NCBI GenBank assembly: GCA_031362405.1
Contig: JANLSO010000170.1
Coordinates: 1 to 59,004 of the forward strand
Reading direction: 5' to 3'
Length of the DNA stretch: 59,004 nucleotides
Origin: JANLSO01 sp031362405
Lineage (GTDB): Bacteria > Actinomycetota > Thermoleophilia > Miltoncostaeales > Miltoncostaeaceae
Made by a program: the position numbers and the translations under genes
Notes under the pieces: model-generated
Seen by the model: only the letters and a program-made list of their open reading frames with translations
Told to the model about the DNA's origin: nothing
Databases searched by the model: none
In this document: piece after piece, positions 1 to 8,960 of the stretch
Numbering within the stretch: the stretch's first letter is position 1
How the letters are laid out: every line of letters begins with the position of its first letter

Positions 1-233
1 CGGAGCATGTCGATGGCGATGCGGTCGATGTAGGCGGGGAACTCGGGGACCGGCCGGCCGGCGTTTGCGGGCTGCTCGACCCAGAGCCGCAGGTCGGCGT
101 TCACGGCATCCCATGCGGTGTCGAGCTCGGTGATCGTCAGCGCCTCGAAGCGCGAGACGGCTTCCATCAGGCGTTCGTCGGCGATCGGCGCGACTCCCGC
201 GAGCTTCCGAGATACTGGGTCGTAGCTGCCCAT
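1..233 (-). CDS. hypothetical protein, N-terminal part (cut by window edge)
   Basis: Open frame running off the left edge. The ATG at 233-231 opens a protein beginning MGSYDPVSRKLAGVAPIADE, with no stop in the remaining 77 codons. The upstream bases read GAGGCGAG on this strand, an acceptable SD about 7 bases before the ATG. It is divergent from cca and the two start codons overlap in the CATGG at 231-235. The visible part is hydrophilic and probably helical (ADERLMEAVSRFEALTITEL), with no signal peptide or membrane segment. I do not recognise the family. Codon use matches the neighbours, so it is probably a real gene. Confidence 0.6.
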   Translation of the reverse strand, partial: MGSYDPVSRKLAGVAPIADERLMEAVSRFEALTITELDTAWDAVNADLRLWVEQPANAGRPVPEFPAYIDRIAIDML

Positions 234-1410
234 GGATACTCGCCTCGCCTCTTTGTTCTCGGATGATCACCCTCTTGCCCGGCTGCGTCCTCACCTTGGC
301 CGACCGGTGTACGCGGTCGGTGGTCTGGTGCGCGACGCGCTGCGCGGGATCCCGCCAAGAAACGATATCGACCTCGTGGTCGAATCCGATGCCCTGCCGC
401 TCGCGAAACGGCTTTGCGACGCGCTCGGTGGTGATCTCACGGTGCACGACCGCTTTCAGACGGCCCTTCTTACATTGCCGGATGGTCTCCATGTCGATGT
501 CATCACGGCTCGGCGCGAGAGCTATGCGCGCCCCGGTGCCCTGCCGGATGTCGAGGCCGGCACGCTCGCCGACGATCTGGCGCGGCGAGATTTCACCATC
601 AACGCGATGGCCGCCGATGTCAGCGGGTTGGGCAATGCCGCTCTGGTCGATCCGTTCGGCGGCGTGGCCGATCTCACCGCGGGGCTGGTGCGGATGTTGC
701 GCCCCGATGCATTCGCGGAGGATCCCAGCCGGATCGTCCGCGCGGCGCGGTACGCGGCGCGGCTCGGCTTTGCGCTGGAGGAGGGCACGAAGCTCGCCGC
801 GGTCGGGCAGGCGCCGCACCTCGACTGGTCGTCGGCGCGCGTCGCCGGCGAACTGGAACGGCTGCTCGCAGAAGATGCCGCGGCATCAGCCGTCGGCCTT
901 CTCGGTGACCTCGGGGCGCCGGGGCTACGACCCGGGCCGCACGATCTTGCCGCGATCGACGCGGCGCTCGCCCAACCCGGGGCGCCGTCGCTTGCGGCGT
1001 GGCCGCTTCGCCTCGGAGCCGTGTTTGCGTCCCGGGCACGCAAAGAGGTCGCGGTTGACGGGTGGGCGCAGATTCTTTCGGGTCAGTTTGCGCAGGGCCC
1101 CGGTCTCGCCGAGGCCCTTGCCGTCGCCCTGACACCCTCGCAGGTCGACCGGTTGTTGGGCGCGGCCGCTCCCGCGACCGCGGTCGGTGCACGGGTGGCC
1201 GGCGCCGAGGCTGTCGACGGTTGGTGGGCGACCGACCAGCACGCTCGTCTAGAGATCAGCGGAGACGACCTCTTGGCGGCCGGAGTAGCCCGCGGACCCG
1301 GCATCGGACAGGGGCTGGGGGCCGCGCGCGCCGCGCTGCTCGACCGTGCGGTGACCGACCGTGATGCCCAATTGAGAATCGCGATCGCGGCCGCCGGAGA
1401 TGATGCGTGA
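232..1410 (+). CDS. cca: CCA tRNA nucleotidyltransferase / poly(A) polymerase family protein
   Basis: 392 aa class II nucleotidyltransferase, expected to add or repair the 3'-CCA of tRNAs. The head domain shows the family motifs: GGLVRD near residue 30, the catalytic DIDLVVE (DxD metal site) near residue 45, and RRDFTINAMA near residue 122. The helical RNA-binding half contains the usual EDPSRIVRAARYAARL block. The single tRNA in this window does not encode its CCA end, so such an enzyme is needed. The tail after residue 200 is poorly conserved, and no HD domain is obvious. The stop overlaps pgeF in a GTGA, so the two genes are coupled. A pure poly(A) polymerase role is possible but less likely in this context. 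Confidence 0.9.
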   Translation: MDTRLASLFSDDHPLARLRPHLGRPVYAVGGLVRDALRGIPPRNDIDLVVESDALPLAKRLCDALGGDLTVHDRFQTALLTLPDGLHVDVITARRESYARPGALPDVEAGTLADDLARRDFTINAMAADVSGLGNAALVDPFGGVADLTAGLVRMLRPDAFAEDPSRIVRAARYAARLGFALEEGTKLAAVGQAPHLDWSSARVAGELERLLAEDAAASAVGLLGDLGAPGLRPGPHDLAAIDAALAQPGAPSLAAWPLRLGAVFASRARKEVAVDGWAQILSGQFAQGPGLAEALAVALTPSQVDRLLGAAAPATAVGARVAGAEAVDGWWATDQHARLEISGDDLLAAGVARGPGIGQGLGAARAALLDRAVTDRDAQLRIAIAAAGDDA

Positions 1411-2156
1411 CCCCAGGCTTCGTAGGGGTTGACACCTCAACGCCCATTCAGGCGGCCTTCACCACCCGCCTCGGCGGGGTCAGCGCGGCGCCCTTTGCGA
1501 CCCTCAACCTGGGCGCCACCGTCGGAGATCGGCAAGACGATGTCGTGGACAACCGGGCATCGCTCTGTGCGGCGCTCGGTCTCGACGCCGAGCAGGTCGT
1601 GATGGGAAACCAGGTCCATGGCGCGCACGTCTGCGAGGTCGCCGGCGCCTCACCCAGGGGACGGTTCATCGACGGTGACCACGGCTGGCCGGACGGCGAT
1701 GGCCTTGCCACCTCGACCCCGGGGGTGGCGCTCGTGGTGTTGGGTGCCGATTGCCTGCCCGTCGTGATGTGGCGCACCGACTCGCCTCGCGTCGCGGCGG
1801 CGCATGCGGGCTGGCGGGGCCTCGTCGCGGGCGTTCTCGAGAAGGCCGTCGCGGCCCTTGGGGACCCCTCCCGAACCGGTGTCGCAATCGGGCCAGGCAT
1901 CGGGCCCTGCTGCTACGAGGTGAGCCCGGAGATCCGCACGAACTTCACCGAGCGGTTCGGCCCCGAGACCGTCGACGGTAGCGCCGTGGATCTCGCCCGC
2001 GCGGCGCGCGCGGCGCTGACCGGCGTTGGCGTCGGTGACGGATCGATCACGACGCTCGATACCTGCACGCGTTGCGACTCTGAACGGTGGTTTTCGTATC
2101 GTCGCGATGGAGAGGCGTGCGGCCGACAGGCGGGCGTGATCTGGATCGCCCCGTAG
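1407..2156 (+). CDS. pgeF: PgeF/YfiH family (laccase-domain) purine nucleoside phosphorylase-like protein
   Basis: 249 aa. Family signatures are GADCLPVV, HAGWRGLV and GPCCYEVSPEI, whose Cys and His residues form the metal/nucleoside site. Members were first called polyphenol oxidases; later work gives purine nucleoside phosphorylase/deaminase activity, and the E. coli homologue edits peptidoglycan precursors. It starts at GTG 1407 within the GTGA overlap with cca. It sits between cca and yggS in the classic cell-division-proximal order (pgeF-yggS-sepF). Which substrate is used here cannot be read from the sequence. Confidence 0.88.
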   Translation: MTPGFVGVDTSTPIQAAFTTRLGGVSAAPFATLNLGATVGDRQDDVVDNRASLCAALGLDAEQVVMGNQVHGAHVCEVAGASPRGRFIDGDHGWPDGDGLATSTPGVALVVLGADCLPVVMWRTDSPRVAAAHAGWRGLVAGVLEKAVAALGDPSRTGVAIGPGIGPCCYEVSPEIRTNFTERFGPETVDGSAVDLARAARAALTGVGVGDGSITTLDTCTRCDSERWFSYRRDGEACGRQAGVIWIAP

Positions 2157-2167
2157 TGTCCGTCGCG

Positions 2168-2890
2168 ATGAGTGAACTCAACCTTGATCTCCTTCGCGCC
2201 GCCCTCGCGCAGACGCGAACAGCCCTCGACGCCGCGGCCGCTCGTGCGGGGCGCGCACACGGCACGGTCGAGCTGATCGTCGCCGGCAAGTACATTTCGC
2301 CCGAAGAAGCCCCCGTGCTCGTTGCGGCGGGGGTGACCACTGTCGGCGAGAACCGGCTTCAGGATCTCGAGGCGAAGCGCGCAGCCGTAGGTGAGGACGT
2401 CATTTTCGATTTCATCGGGCATCTGCAGCGGCGTAAGGTCCGGGCGGTTCTGCCGGCCGTGCGCCTGATCCACAGCCTCGACTCGGTCGAGCTCGCCGCG
2501 GAGATCGCACGGCGCGCAGAAGGGGAGGTGCGCGTGCTTGTCGAAGTGAACGCGGGTGATGAACCGACCAAGGCTGGTATCGTGCCGTCCCGTTTGAAGG
2601 CCTTCGTGGAGGAAGTGTCCATCCACTCGAATCTCGTGATCGGTGGCCTCATGGCGATGCCCCCCGCAACGGCGGATCCCGAGCTCAGTCGCCCGCATTT
2701 CGCGGGTGTGCGGGCGCTCTCGGCCGACCTCCAGACGCAGTGGGAAGGGCGGCATGACTTCCGCGATCTGTCGATGGGAACGAGCCAGGACTACCTCGTC
2801 GCCGCCGAGGAGGGAGCCACGATGGTGAGGGTTGGGCGCGGCCTCATCGATCGCTGTCGCATCGAAGGGAGCACGCGTGGCCATCGGTGA
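2168..2890 (+). CDS. yggS: YggS/PLPBP family pyridoxal-phosphate homeostasis protein
   Basis: 240 aa PLP-binding TIM-barrel protein. The PLP lysine lies in IVAGKYISPEEA, followed by TTVGENRLQDLE; the C-terminal phosphate-binding SMGTSQDYLVAAEEGATMVRVG is the family hallmark. These proteins buffer free PLP and affect amino-acid and cofactor balance; no enzymatic reaction is known. The open frame reaches 27 codons further upstream into pgeF, but ATG 2168 gives the normal family N-terminus (MSELNLDLLRAALAQTR) and lies 11 bases after the pgeF stop. It overlaps sepF by 14 bases. Confidence 0.92.
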   Translation: MSELNLDLLRAALAQTRTALDAAAARAGRAHGTVELIVAGKYISPEEAPVLVAAGVTTVGENRLQDLEAKRAAVGEDVIFDFIGHLQRRKVRAVLPAVRLIHSLDSVELAAEIARRAEGEVRVLVEVNAGDEPTKAGIVPSRLKAFVEEVSIHSNLVIGGLMAMPPATADPELSRPHFAGVRALSADLQTQWEGRHDFRDLSMGTSQDYLVAAEEGATMVRVGRGLIDRCRIEGSTRGHR

Positions 2891-3455
2891 CGCCTGGCGC
2901 AAGGCGCTGGTGTACTTCGGCATGACCGACGACCCCGACGACGGGTTCGACGATTACGAGGACGACTTCGACGACGAGCAGCCCACACGCGCGACATCGT
3001 CAGCGGCCCGTGAACGGCGCTTCGGCTCGGCCGACGACCTCGAGCGCAGCTACCGCGAGCGACCCAACGTGCGACGGCTGGGGCCGCGCCGTCGCGACGC
3101 AGAGTTCGACGACATCTTCTCCGAGGAGCGCGCGCCACGTGGTGGCTCGATGCGCGCCGTCGAGTCGCGTCCGCCCCGCTCGGAGGTGCACCTCGTGGTG
3201 CCAAAGAGCTTCAACGACGCCCAGCAGATCGCCGACAAGTTCAAGAACAACGTGCCGGTGATCCTGAATCTGCAGTCGGCCGAGACAGATCTCGCCAAGC
3301 GGCTGATCGACTTTTCGAGCGGGCTCACCTACGCCATGGACGGTGGCATGCAGCGCGTCGCCGACAAGGTCTTCATGCTCACCCCGCGCAACGTCGAGGT
3401 GTCGGCCGAAGAGCGCGCGCGCCTGCTGGAAAAGGGCTTCTTCAACCAATATTGA
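2877..3455 (+). CDS. sepF: cell division protein SepF
   Basis: 192 aa. A flexible acidic linker (DDPDDGFDDYEDDFDDEQ) follows an N-terminal amphipathic helix (AIGDAWRKALVYFG). The C-terminal DUF552 core includes NLQSAETDLAKRLIDFSSGL and VADKVFMLTPRNVEV. SepF anchors FtsZ filaments to the membrane and is the main FtsZ tether in actinobacteria, which lack FtsA. The start is GTG 2877: it gives the amphipathic helix at the N-terminus and has GAAGGGAG about 5 bases upstream. The longer frame from ATG 2832 would be unusual. The pgeF-yggS-sepF-proC-yggT order is typical of Gram-positive division clusters. It overlaps proC by 4 bases. Confidence 0.93.
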   Translation: MAIGDAWRKALVYFGMTDDPDDGFDDYEDDFDDEQPTRATSSAARERRFGSADDLERSYRERPNVRRLGPRRRDAEFDDIFSEERAPRGGSMRAVESRPPRSEVHLVVPKSFNDAQQIADKFKNNVPVILNLQSAETDLAKRLIDFSSGLTYAMDGGMQRVADKVFMLTPRNVEVSAEERARLLEKGFFNQY

Positions 3456-4246
3456 GCGACTGGCCGGCATCCCTTGGGCTGATCGGGTCTGGTGCCATGG
3501 GCCGGGCCATGCTGGCGGGGCTCGCACGTGAACGGCCGGAGCTCGGCCATTCCAGCCGCATCCACGACGTGGTCGATGCCGCCGCGCAGGCCGGGGCCAC
3601 CGAGGTCGATGGCAGCGTCGGCACCCTCGCCCAGGCCGCGGCGTGCGACCTCGTGGTGCTGGCGGTCAAGCCGGGTGACGCGGCCGGCGCTCTGCGCGCC
3701 ATCGACGCCGCGCGCGGGCCCGACACCGTCGTCGTGTCGGTGGTCGCGGGCTGGACCCTCGATCGGCTCCGCGCGGAGGCCCCACAGACCCGCGTCGTGC
3801 GGACCATGCCGAACCTCGCGGTCCGCCATGGCGCCGGGCTTGTCGCCGTGTCGGATCTCCACCTGGCCGTCGAGGATTCGCAACGGCTGCGGGACGCCCT
3901 CGCTCCCTTGGGCACGGTGGTGCGCCTCCCCGAGAGCCTTTTCTCCGTAGCAACGGCTCTTGTCGGTAGCGGGCCCGGCCTCCTGGCGGTCGTCGCCGAG
4001 GCGATGGAGGAGGGCGCGGTGGCCGCCGGCCTGCCCCGCGCCCAGGCTCGATCGATGACCCAGGCCGTGTTCGCCGGCACCGCGGCGCTGCTGTCAGACG
4101 GCACGGATCCGGCGCTCCTGCGGCAGCGGGTCAGCTCGCCCGCCGGTACGACGATGGCCGGGATCTCCGTGCTCGAACGCGGCTCCGTGCGCGCCCACAT
4201 GGCCGACGCGGTGGTCGCCGCTGCTTGCAGAGCGGCCGAGCTGTGA
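3452..4246 (+). CDS. proC: pyrroline-5-carboxylate reductase
   Basis: 264 aa. It reduces 1-pyrroline-5-carboxylate to proline with NAD(P)H, the last step of proline synthesis. The N-terminal Rossmann motif is GLIGSGAMGRAMLAGLA. The C-terminal dimer/substrate domain contains ALVGSGPGLLAVVAEAMEEG and the family signature SSPAGTTMAGISVLERG. The start is TTG 3452, overlapping the sepF stop (TTGA); no ATG or GTG lies in frame before the Rossmann strand. It is placed between sepF and yggT as in many Gram-positives, which is synteny rather than a proven functional link. Confidence 0.93.
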   Translation: MSDWPASLGLIGSGAMGRAMLAGLARERPELGHSSRIHDVVDAAAQAGATEVDGSVGTLAQAAACDLVVLAVKPGDAAGALRAIDAARGPDTVVVSVVAGWTLDRLRAEAPQTRVVRTMPNLAVRHGAGLVAVSDLHLAVEDSQRLRDALAPLGTVVRLPESLFSVATALVGSGPGLLAVVAEAMEEGAVAAGLPRAQARSMTQAVFAGTAALLSDGTDPALLRQRVSSPAGTTMAGISVLERGSVRAHMADAVVAAACRAAEL

Positions 4247-4281
4247 TGCAATGCCGTCTCAACCCCGGCGCGGAGGACTGA

Positions 4282-4554
4282 GTGGATCAGGCCATTACCT
4301 ACGTGAATGCGCTTTTTGTGGTGTTTACGATCCTCGTGCTCGTGCGCGTGCTGTTCTCGTTCTTTCCGACCCGACCGGTCCAGCCGCTGCTGCGCTCGCT
4401 CTACGACTTCGTGGAGCAGTGCACCGATTGGTATCTCAACATCTTTCGACGCTTCATCCCGCCGCTGGGAATGTTCGATCTCTCGCCGATGGTCGCGCTC
4501 CTTGTGCTGTTCGTCGTCAACGGCCTGGTTACGTCGGTCCTTTCCGGACTCTGA
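4282..4554 (+). CDS. yggT: YggT family membrane protein
   Basis: 90 aa with two hydrophobic segments, about residues 5-27 (NALFVVFTILVLVRVLFSFF) and 65-88 (LSPMVALLVLFVVNGLVTSVL). Between them is the conserved amphipathic loop with YDFVEQCTDWYLNIFRRFIPP. The start is GTG 4282, supported by GGAGG at 4272-4276. The family is linked genetically to cell division and osmotic or ion homeostasis, but its biochemical role is unknown. A different-frame ORF covers this interval but shows no family similarity here. Confidence 0.85.
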   Translation: MDQAITYVNALFVVFTILVLVRVLFSFFPTRPVQPLLRSLYDFVEQCTDWYLNIFRRFIPPLGMFDLSPMVALLVLFVVNGLVTSVLSGL

Positions 4555-4556
4555 GG

Positions 4557-4889
4557 GTGGCGGTACCCGACTGGCTCACCGCGCGTCCCGACGGGGTGAC
4601 GCTCGCCATCAAGGCGGTGCCGCGCTCTCGGTCGACGCGCGTGGTCGGTATGCAGGACGGCGCGGTCCGCGTTCAGATCGCCGCCGCCCCGCACCACGGC
4701 CAGTCGAACAGCGCTCTGTGCGCCTACCTGGCCGACGCGGCAGGTGTGCGCGGCTCGGCGGTGCGGGTGCGCCGGGGATCGAGCGGCGCGCGCAAGCTGA
4801 TCGAGGTCGACGGTGACCCCGCCGAGATCACCACGACGCTCACCGATTTCGTCTCAGCCGCCCTGTCCGACCGCGCCTTGGCATCGTGA
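4557..4889 (+). CDS. yggU: YggU/DUF167 family protein
   Basis: 110 aa DUF167 protein. The fold signature is visible as VTLAIKAVPRSRSTRVVG near the N-terminus, then AVRVQIAAAPHHGQSNSAL and VRRGSSGARKLIEVDG. The function is unknown; the family usually sits next to yggT. I place the start at GTG 4557, two bases after the yggT stop, because it gives a normal-length family member. The frame stays open upstream to 4251, but that part overlaps yggT and is unlike the family. It overlaps lspA in a GTGA. Confidence 0.82.
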   Translation: MAVPDWLTARPDGVTLAIKAVPRSRSTRVVGMQDGAVRVQIAAAPHHGQSNSALCAYLADAAGVRGSAVRVRRGSSGARKLIEVDGDPAEITTTLTDFVSAALSDRALAS

Positions 4890-5434
4890 GCGACCGCGTG
4901 CGGGTCACCGTCGATGCCGTCCGTCAGGCGAGCCAGCGGCGTCAGCGTCGCGAGGTGCGTGGCCGGTGGACGCGTATGGCGATCATCGGTGTCGTCGTCT
5001 TTGCGCTCGACCAGGTGGCCAAGGCGATCGTGCGCGGCACGCTGGCGCCCGGCGAGCGGCGCGACATCTTCGCCGGACTCGAGCTGTCACGGGTCACCAA
5101 CGAGGGCATTGCGTTCGGCCTCTTTCCGGGACGGCAAGGAATCGTCGCGGTCGTCACGATCGTGGCACTGGCGGCGATCGCCGCGGCCCTTGCGGGTTTG
5201 GTGCGCCGAAACCCGATGGCGGCGACCGGGGCGGGGTTGCTCGGAGGAGGAAGCGTCGGAAATCTCGTCGATCGGCTCCTGCATGGCGGCGTCACCGACT
5301 TCATCCACTTCTCGCCGCCGCCATTGAACCTGGCCGATACATTCAACTTCGCCGACATGGCGATCGTGGCGGGCGCCGGCCTGATCGTTCTCGGGTTGCT
5401 GCAACAGGGCGAGGACGGTGAGCACGATGCCTGA
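4886..5434 (+). CDS. lspA: lipoprotein signal peptidase (signal peptidase II)
   Basis: 182 aa polytopic aspartyl protease that cleaves prolipoprotein signal peptides ahead of the lipid-modified Cys. Family motifs are FALDQVAKAIV (residues 39-49), TNEGIAFGLF (71-80), GNLVDRLLHGGVTDFIHF (125-142) and NFADMAI (154-160). The catalytic pair should be D129 and D157. Four hydrophobic segments are evident. An extra charged N-terminus of about 28 residues (RQRREVRGRWTR) precedes the first membrane span. A lipoprotein at 27487-28440 is one likely substrate. The start is GTG 4886, overlapping yggU. Confidence 0.94.
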   Translation: MSDRVRVTVDAVRQASQRRQRREVRGRWTRMAIIGVVVFALDQVAKAIVRGTLAPGERRDIFAGLELSRVTNEGIAFGLFPGRQGIVAVVTIVALAAIAAALAGLVRRNPMAATGAGLLGGGSVGNLVDRLLHGGVTDFIHFSPPPLNLADTFNFADMAIVAGAGLIVLGLLQQGEDGEHDA

Positions 5435-6407
5435 CGACCAGTTCGTGATCAGCCCAGGGGCCGCCGGGCGTCGGCTCGACGCGGTGGTGGGGGAACGTGA
5501 GGCCGTCGGCAGTCGTGCGGAAGCCCAGCGTCTCATTGCCGACGATCTCGTTTTGATCAACGGTCAGCCGGCACGTAAGCGCGCGCTGCTGGATGTCGGC
5601 CAGACGGTCACCGTGCGCGTGCGCGCCGCGCAGCCCACCGATGTACGTCCCGGGGACGTCCCGTTCGAGGTCCGCTACGTCGACGACCATCTGATGGTCG
5701 TCGACAAACCGGCCGGGGTGGTGGTTCATCCCTCGCGCGGCCATCTCGAGGGAACCCTCGTGAACGGTCTCATCGCCCTTCACGCGGCGGGAGGAGATGA
5801 TCCGACGCGTCCGGGGATCGTGCACCGCATCGATCGCGACACCTCCGGCCTGCTGGTCGTCGCGCGCAGCGAAGAGGCGCATCGGCGCCTTCAGAAGATG
5901 ATGCGCGATCACGCCGTCGATCGTCGCTACCTCGTGCTCGTGCACGGCGCGCCGCAACCGGCGCTCACGATCGATCGCGCCGTGGGGCGCGACAAACGCC
6001 ATCGCACCCGTATGGCGGTAAACGTGGAAGACGGCCGCGACGCCGTCACCCACGTTCGCGTCGTCGAACAGTTCGGCCGCCATGCCCTCTGCGAGGCGCG
6101 TCTGGAGACGGGCCGGACCCATCAGATTCGCGTGCACCTCGAATCAGTCGGACACCCGGTGGTCGGCGACCCCACCTACGGCCGTCGCGAAGACAACCTC
6201 GACCTCACGCGCCAGTTCCTGCACTCGTACAGGTTGTCGTTCGCGCACCCGATGCAGGAAGACACCGTCGTGGAGGTTGAAAGCCCTCTGCCCGAAGACC
6301 TTTCCACGGCCCTGGCGCACGCCCGAGGCATCGTGCGACCGCCCCCGCGGCCCACGAGCATGCGCGAGGCCGCCCAAAGATCGAGCACTCGCCGGCACGC
6401 CCGGTAA
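5418..6407 (+). CDS. rluD: RluA/RluD family 23S rRNA pseudouridine synthase
   Basis: 329 aa. An N-terminal S4-like RNA-binding domain (residues about 14-72, RRLDAVVGEREAVGSRAEAQ) is followed by the RluA catalytic domain. The signature HRIDRDTSGLL places the catalytic Asp at residue 139. Other conserved blocks are MVVDKPAGVVVHPS and RLETGRTHQIRVHL. The pairing with lspA (17-base overlap) is the same as in E. coli-like and actinobacterial genomes. RluD modifies helix 69 of 23S rRNA; exact target sites cannot be assigned from sequence. GTG 5418 or ATG 5427 could be the start. Confidence 0.92.
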   Translation: MSTMPDDQFVISPGAAGRRLDAVVGEREAVGSRAEAQRLIADDLVLINGQPARKRALLDVGQTVTVRVRAAQPTDVRPGDVPFEVRYVDDHLMVVDKPAGVVVHPSRGHLEGTLVNGLIALHAAGGDDPTRPGIVHRIDRDTSGLLVVARSEEAHRRLQKMMRDHAVDRRYLVLVHGAPQPALTIDRAVGRDKRHRTRMAVNVEDGRDAVTHVRVVEQFGRHALCEARLETGRTHQIRVHLESVGHPVVGDPTYGRREDNLDLTRQFLHSYRLSFAHPMQEDTVVEVESPLPEDLSTALAHARGIVRPPPRPTSMREAAQRSSTRRHAR

Positions 6408-6558
6408 CATGCCCCGGCACGTCTGAAGCGACCGCTTCACCCCAACTGCCTACCCGGCGCCCCACCCCTCGGTGGCGGTGCCCGCATGCACGTGAGCGTG
6501 CGGGTTCCACTGAGACGGCGACGGATACTGATCAAACCGAGCCTGTGAAGGAATGACG
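6405..6558 (+). promoter_or_regulatory. rpsB promoter candidate and about 140-nt structured leader
   Basis: The gap between rluD and rpsB holds a -10-like TAACAT at 6405-6410, which includes the rluD stop. It is followed by two clear inverted repeats. TGAAGCG (6424-6430) pairs with CGCTTCA (6433-6439). Further on, CCCGCA (6481-6486) can pair with TGCGGG (6499-6504), or alternatively GCACG (6488-6492) with CGTGC (6497-6501). AAGGA at 6548-6552 is the SD for ATG 6559. Long leaders on ribosomal-protein genes often carry autoregulatory structures; whether this one does is inference. No T-tract terminator follows either hairpin. Confidence 0.45.
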
Positions 6559-7548
<990 letters not shown>

Positions 7549-7583
7549 TCGCGCACGCTGACGCGAGCACCAGGAGAAATCGT

Positions 7584-8189
7584 ATGAGCACGCCCATCTC
7601 GGCGACAATGGTGAAGGAACTGCGCGAGAAGACCGGCGCGGGAATGATGGATTGCAAGAAGGCCCTCGGTGACACCTCTGGTGACATGGACGCCGCGGAC
7701 AAGCTCCTGAGGACGATGGGCATGGCCGACGCCGCGAAGCGCGCGGGACGCGCCGCCAATGAGGGGATCGTCGACAGCTACATCCACCAGGGCGGGCGTG
7801 TCGGCGTGCTGATCGAGGTCAATTGCGAGACCGACTTCGTCGCCCGCACCCCGAAGTTCCAGGAGTTCGTCCACGACGTGGCCCTGCACATCGCAGCGAT
7901 GAAGCCGTTGTACGTGAGCTCCGAAGAAGTCCCAACTGACTTCGTTGAGTCGGAGAAGGCGATCTACATCGATCAGGCCAAGGACATTCCTGAGCAAGCC
8001 CGTGAGCGCGCGGTCGAGGGCAAGCTGGCCAAGCGCCTCAAGGAGATTTGCCTTCTCGATCAGGAGTTCGTCAAGGACCTCTCCGAGAAGAAGGCACGCA
8101 CGATCGAGCAGCTTCGCACTGAGGTGGCGTCTGAGGTCGGCGAGAACGTCACGATCCGCCGGTTCGCGACGTTCGAGCTCGGTTCGTAG
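7584..8189 (+). CDS. tsf: translation elongation factor Ts (short form)
   Basis: 201 aa nucleotide-exchange factor for EF-Tu. The N-terminal UBA-like module (TMVKELREKTGAGMMDCKKA) and the core exchange motif GVLIEVNCETDFVARTPKF are clear; the end is VTIRRFATFELGS. The length matches the short EF-Ts type with one main core subdomain (about 200 aa) rather than the 270-280 aa form of many bacteria, including streptomycetes. AGGAGA lies about 8 bases before ATG 7584. It is 35 bases downstream of rpsB and surely co-transcribed. Confidence 0.95.
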   Translation: MSTPISATMVKELREKTGAGMMDCKKALGDTSGDMDAADKLLRTMGMADAAKRAGRAANEGIVDSYIHQGGRVGVLIEVNCETDFVARTPKFQEFVHDVALHIAAMKPLYVSSEEVPTDFVESEKAIYIDQAKDIPEQARERAVEGKLAKRLKEICLLDQEFVKDLSEKKARTIEQLRTEVASEVGENVTIRRFATFELGS

Positions 8190-8213
8190 CCGACGCGCGA
8201 CGACGCGGCGACG

Positions 8214-8960
8214 ATGCTTCCCCTCGCCCCCCCGGTCTTCGAACGGGTCGTGCTGAAACTCTCCGGCGAAGCCCTCATGGGCGATGCCGGATTCGGCATC
8301 GACCCCGACAAGATCGCGGGGGTGGCGCGGCAGGTCCGCGTCGCAGCCGATCGCGGCGTCGAGGTGGCGATCGTCGTCGGCGCGGGCAATATCTTTCGCG
8401 GGGTGAGCGGCACGGCGGCGGGCATGGACCGCGCAACCGCCGATTACATGGGCATGATCGCGACCATGCTCAACGCCCTGGCGATCCAGGATTCCCTGGA
8501 GAAGTTGGGGATGGCCACGCGCGTGCAGTCGGCGATCACCATGCAGGAGGTTGCCGAGCCGTACATCCGGCGGCGGGCGATGCGCCACTTGGAGAAGAAG
8601 CGCGTCGTGATCTTCGCCGGCGGCACGGGCAACCCGTTCTTCACGACCGACACGACGGCTGCGCTGCGCGCCCTCGAGATCGGTGCGGAGTGCATCCTGA
8701 TGGCCAAGAACGGGGTGGAGGGAGTACTCGACGCCGATCCGCGCACGCATCCAGACGCCAAGTTAATCCCGCGGATCTCCCATATGGAGGCGATCGAGCG
8801 CGGGCTCAAGGTCATGGATACGACCGCGCTCACGCTCTGCATGGACAACGGCCTGCCGATCTTCGTCTTCAACATGAGTGACGAAGCCAACATCGGCCGC
8901 ATACTCTCGGGCGAGCGCGTGGGCACGACGGTGGTCACCGAGACAGGGGAGAAGTCGTGA
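8214..8960 (+). CDS. pyrH: UMP kinase
   Basis: 248 aa amino-acid kinase family enzyme that phosphorylates UMP to UDP with ATP. Motifs are VVLKLSGEALMGD at the N-terminus (ATP site), VAIVVGAGNIFRG, FAGGTGNPFFTTDTTAALRA and AKNGVEGVLDADPR. ATG 8214 follows tsf by 24 bases. It overlaps frr by the GTGA at 8957-8960, which suggests translational coupling. The full family length is present and all expected blocks are intact. Confidence 0.96.
   Translation: MLPLAPPVFERVVLKLSGEALMGDAGFGIDPDKIAGVARQVRVAADRGVEVAIVVGAGNIFRGVSGTAAGMDRATADYMGMIATMLNALAIQDSLEKLGMATRVQSAITMQEVAEPYIRRRAMRHLEKKRVVIFAGGTGNPFFTTDTTAALRALEIGAECILMAKNGVEGVLDADPRTHPDAKLIPRISHMEAIERGLKVMDTTALTLCMDNGLPIFVFNMSDEANIGRILSGERVGTTVVTETGEKS

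Noticed and set aside
4251..4556. Upstream part of the yggU frame as a longer protein
   Set aside because: Overlaps yggT in another frame, and the DUF167 domain begins only at 4557.
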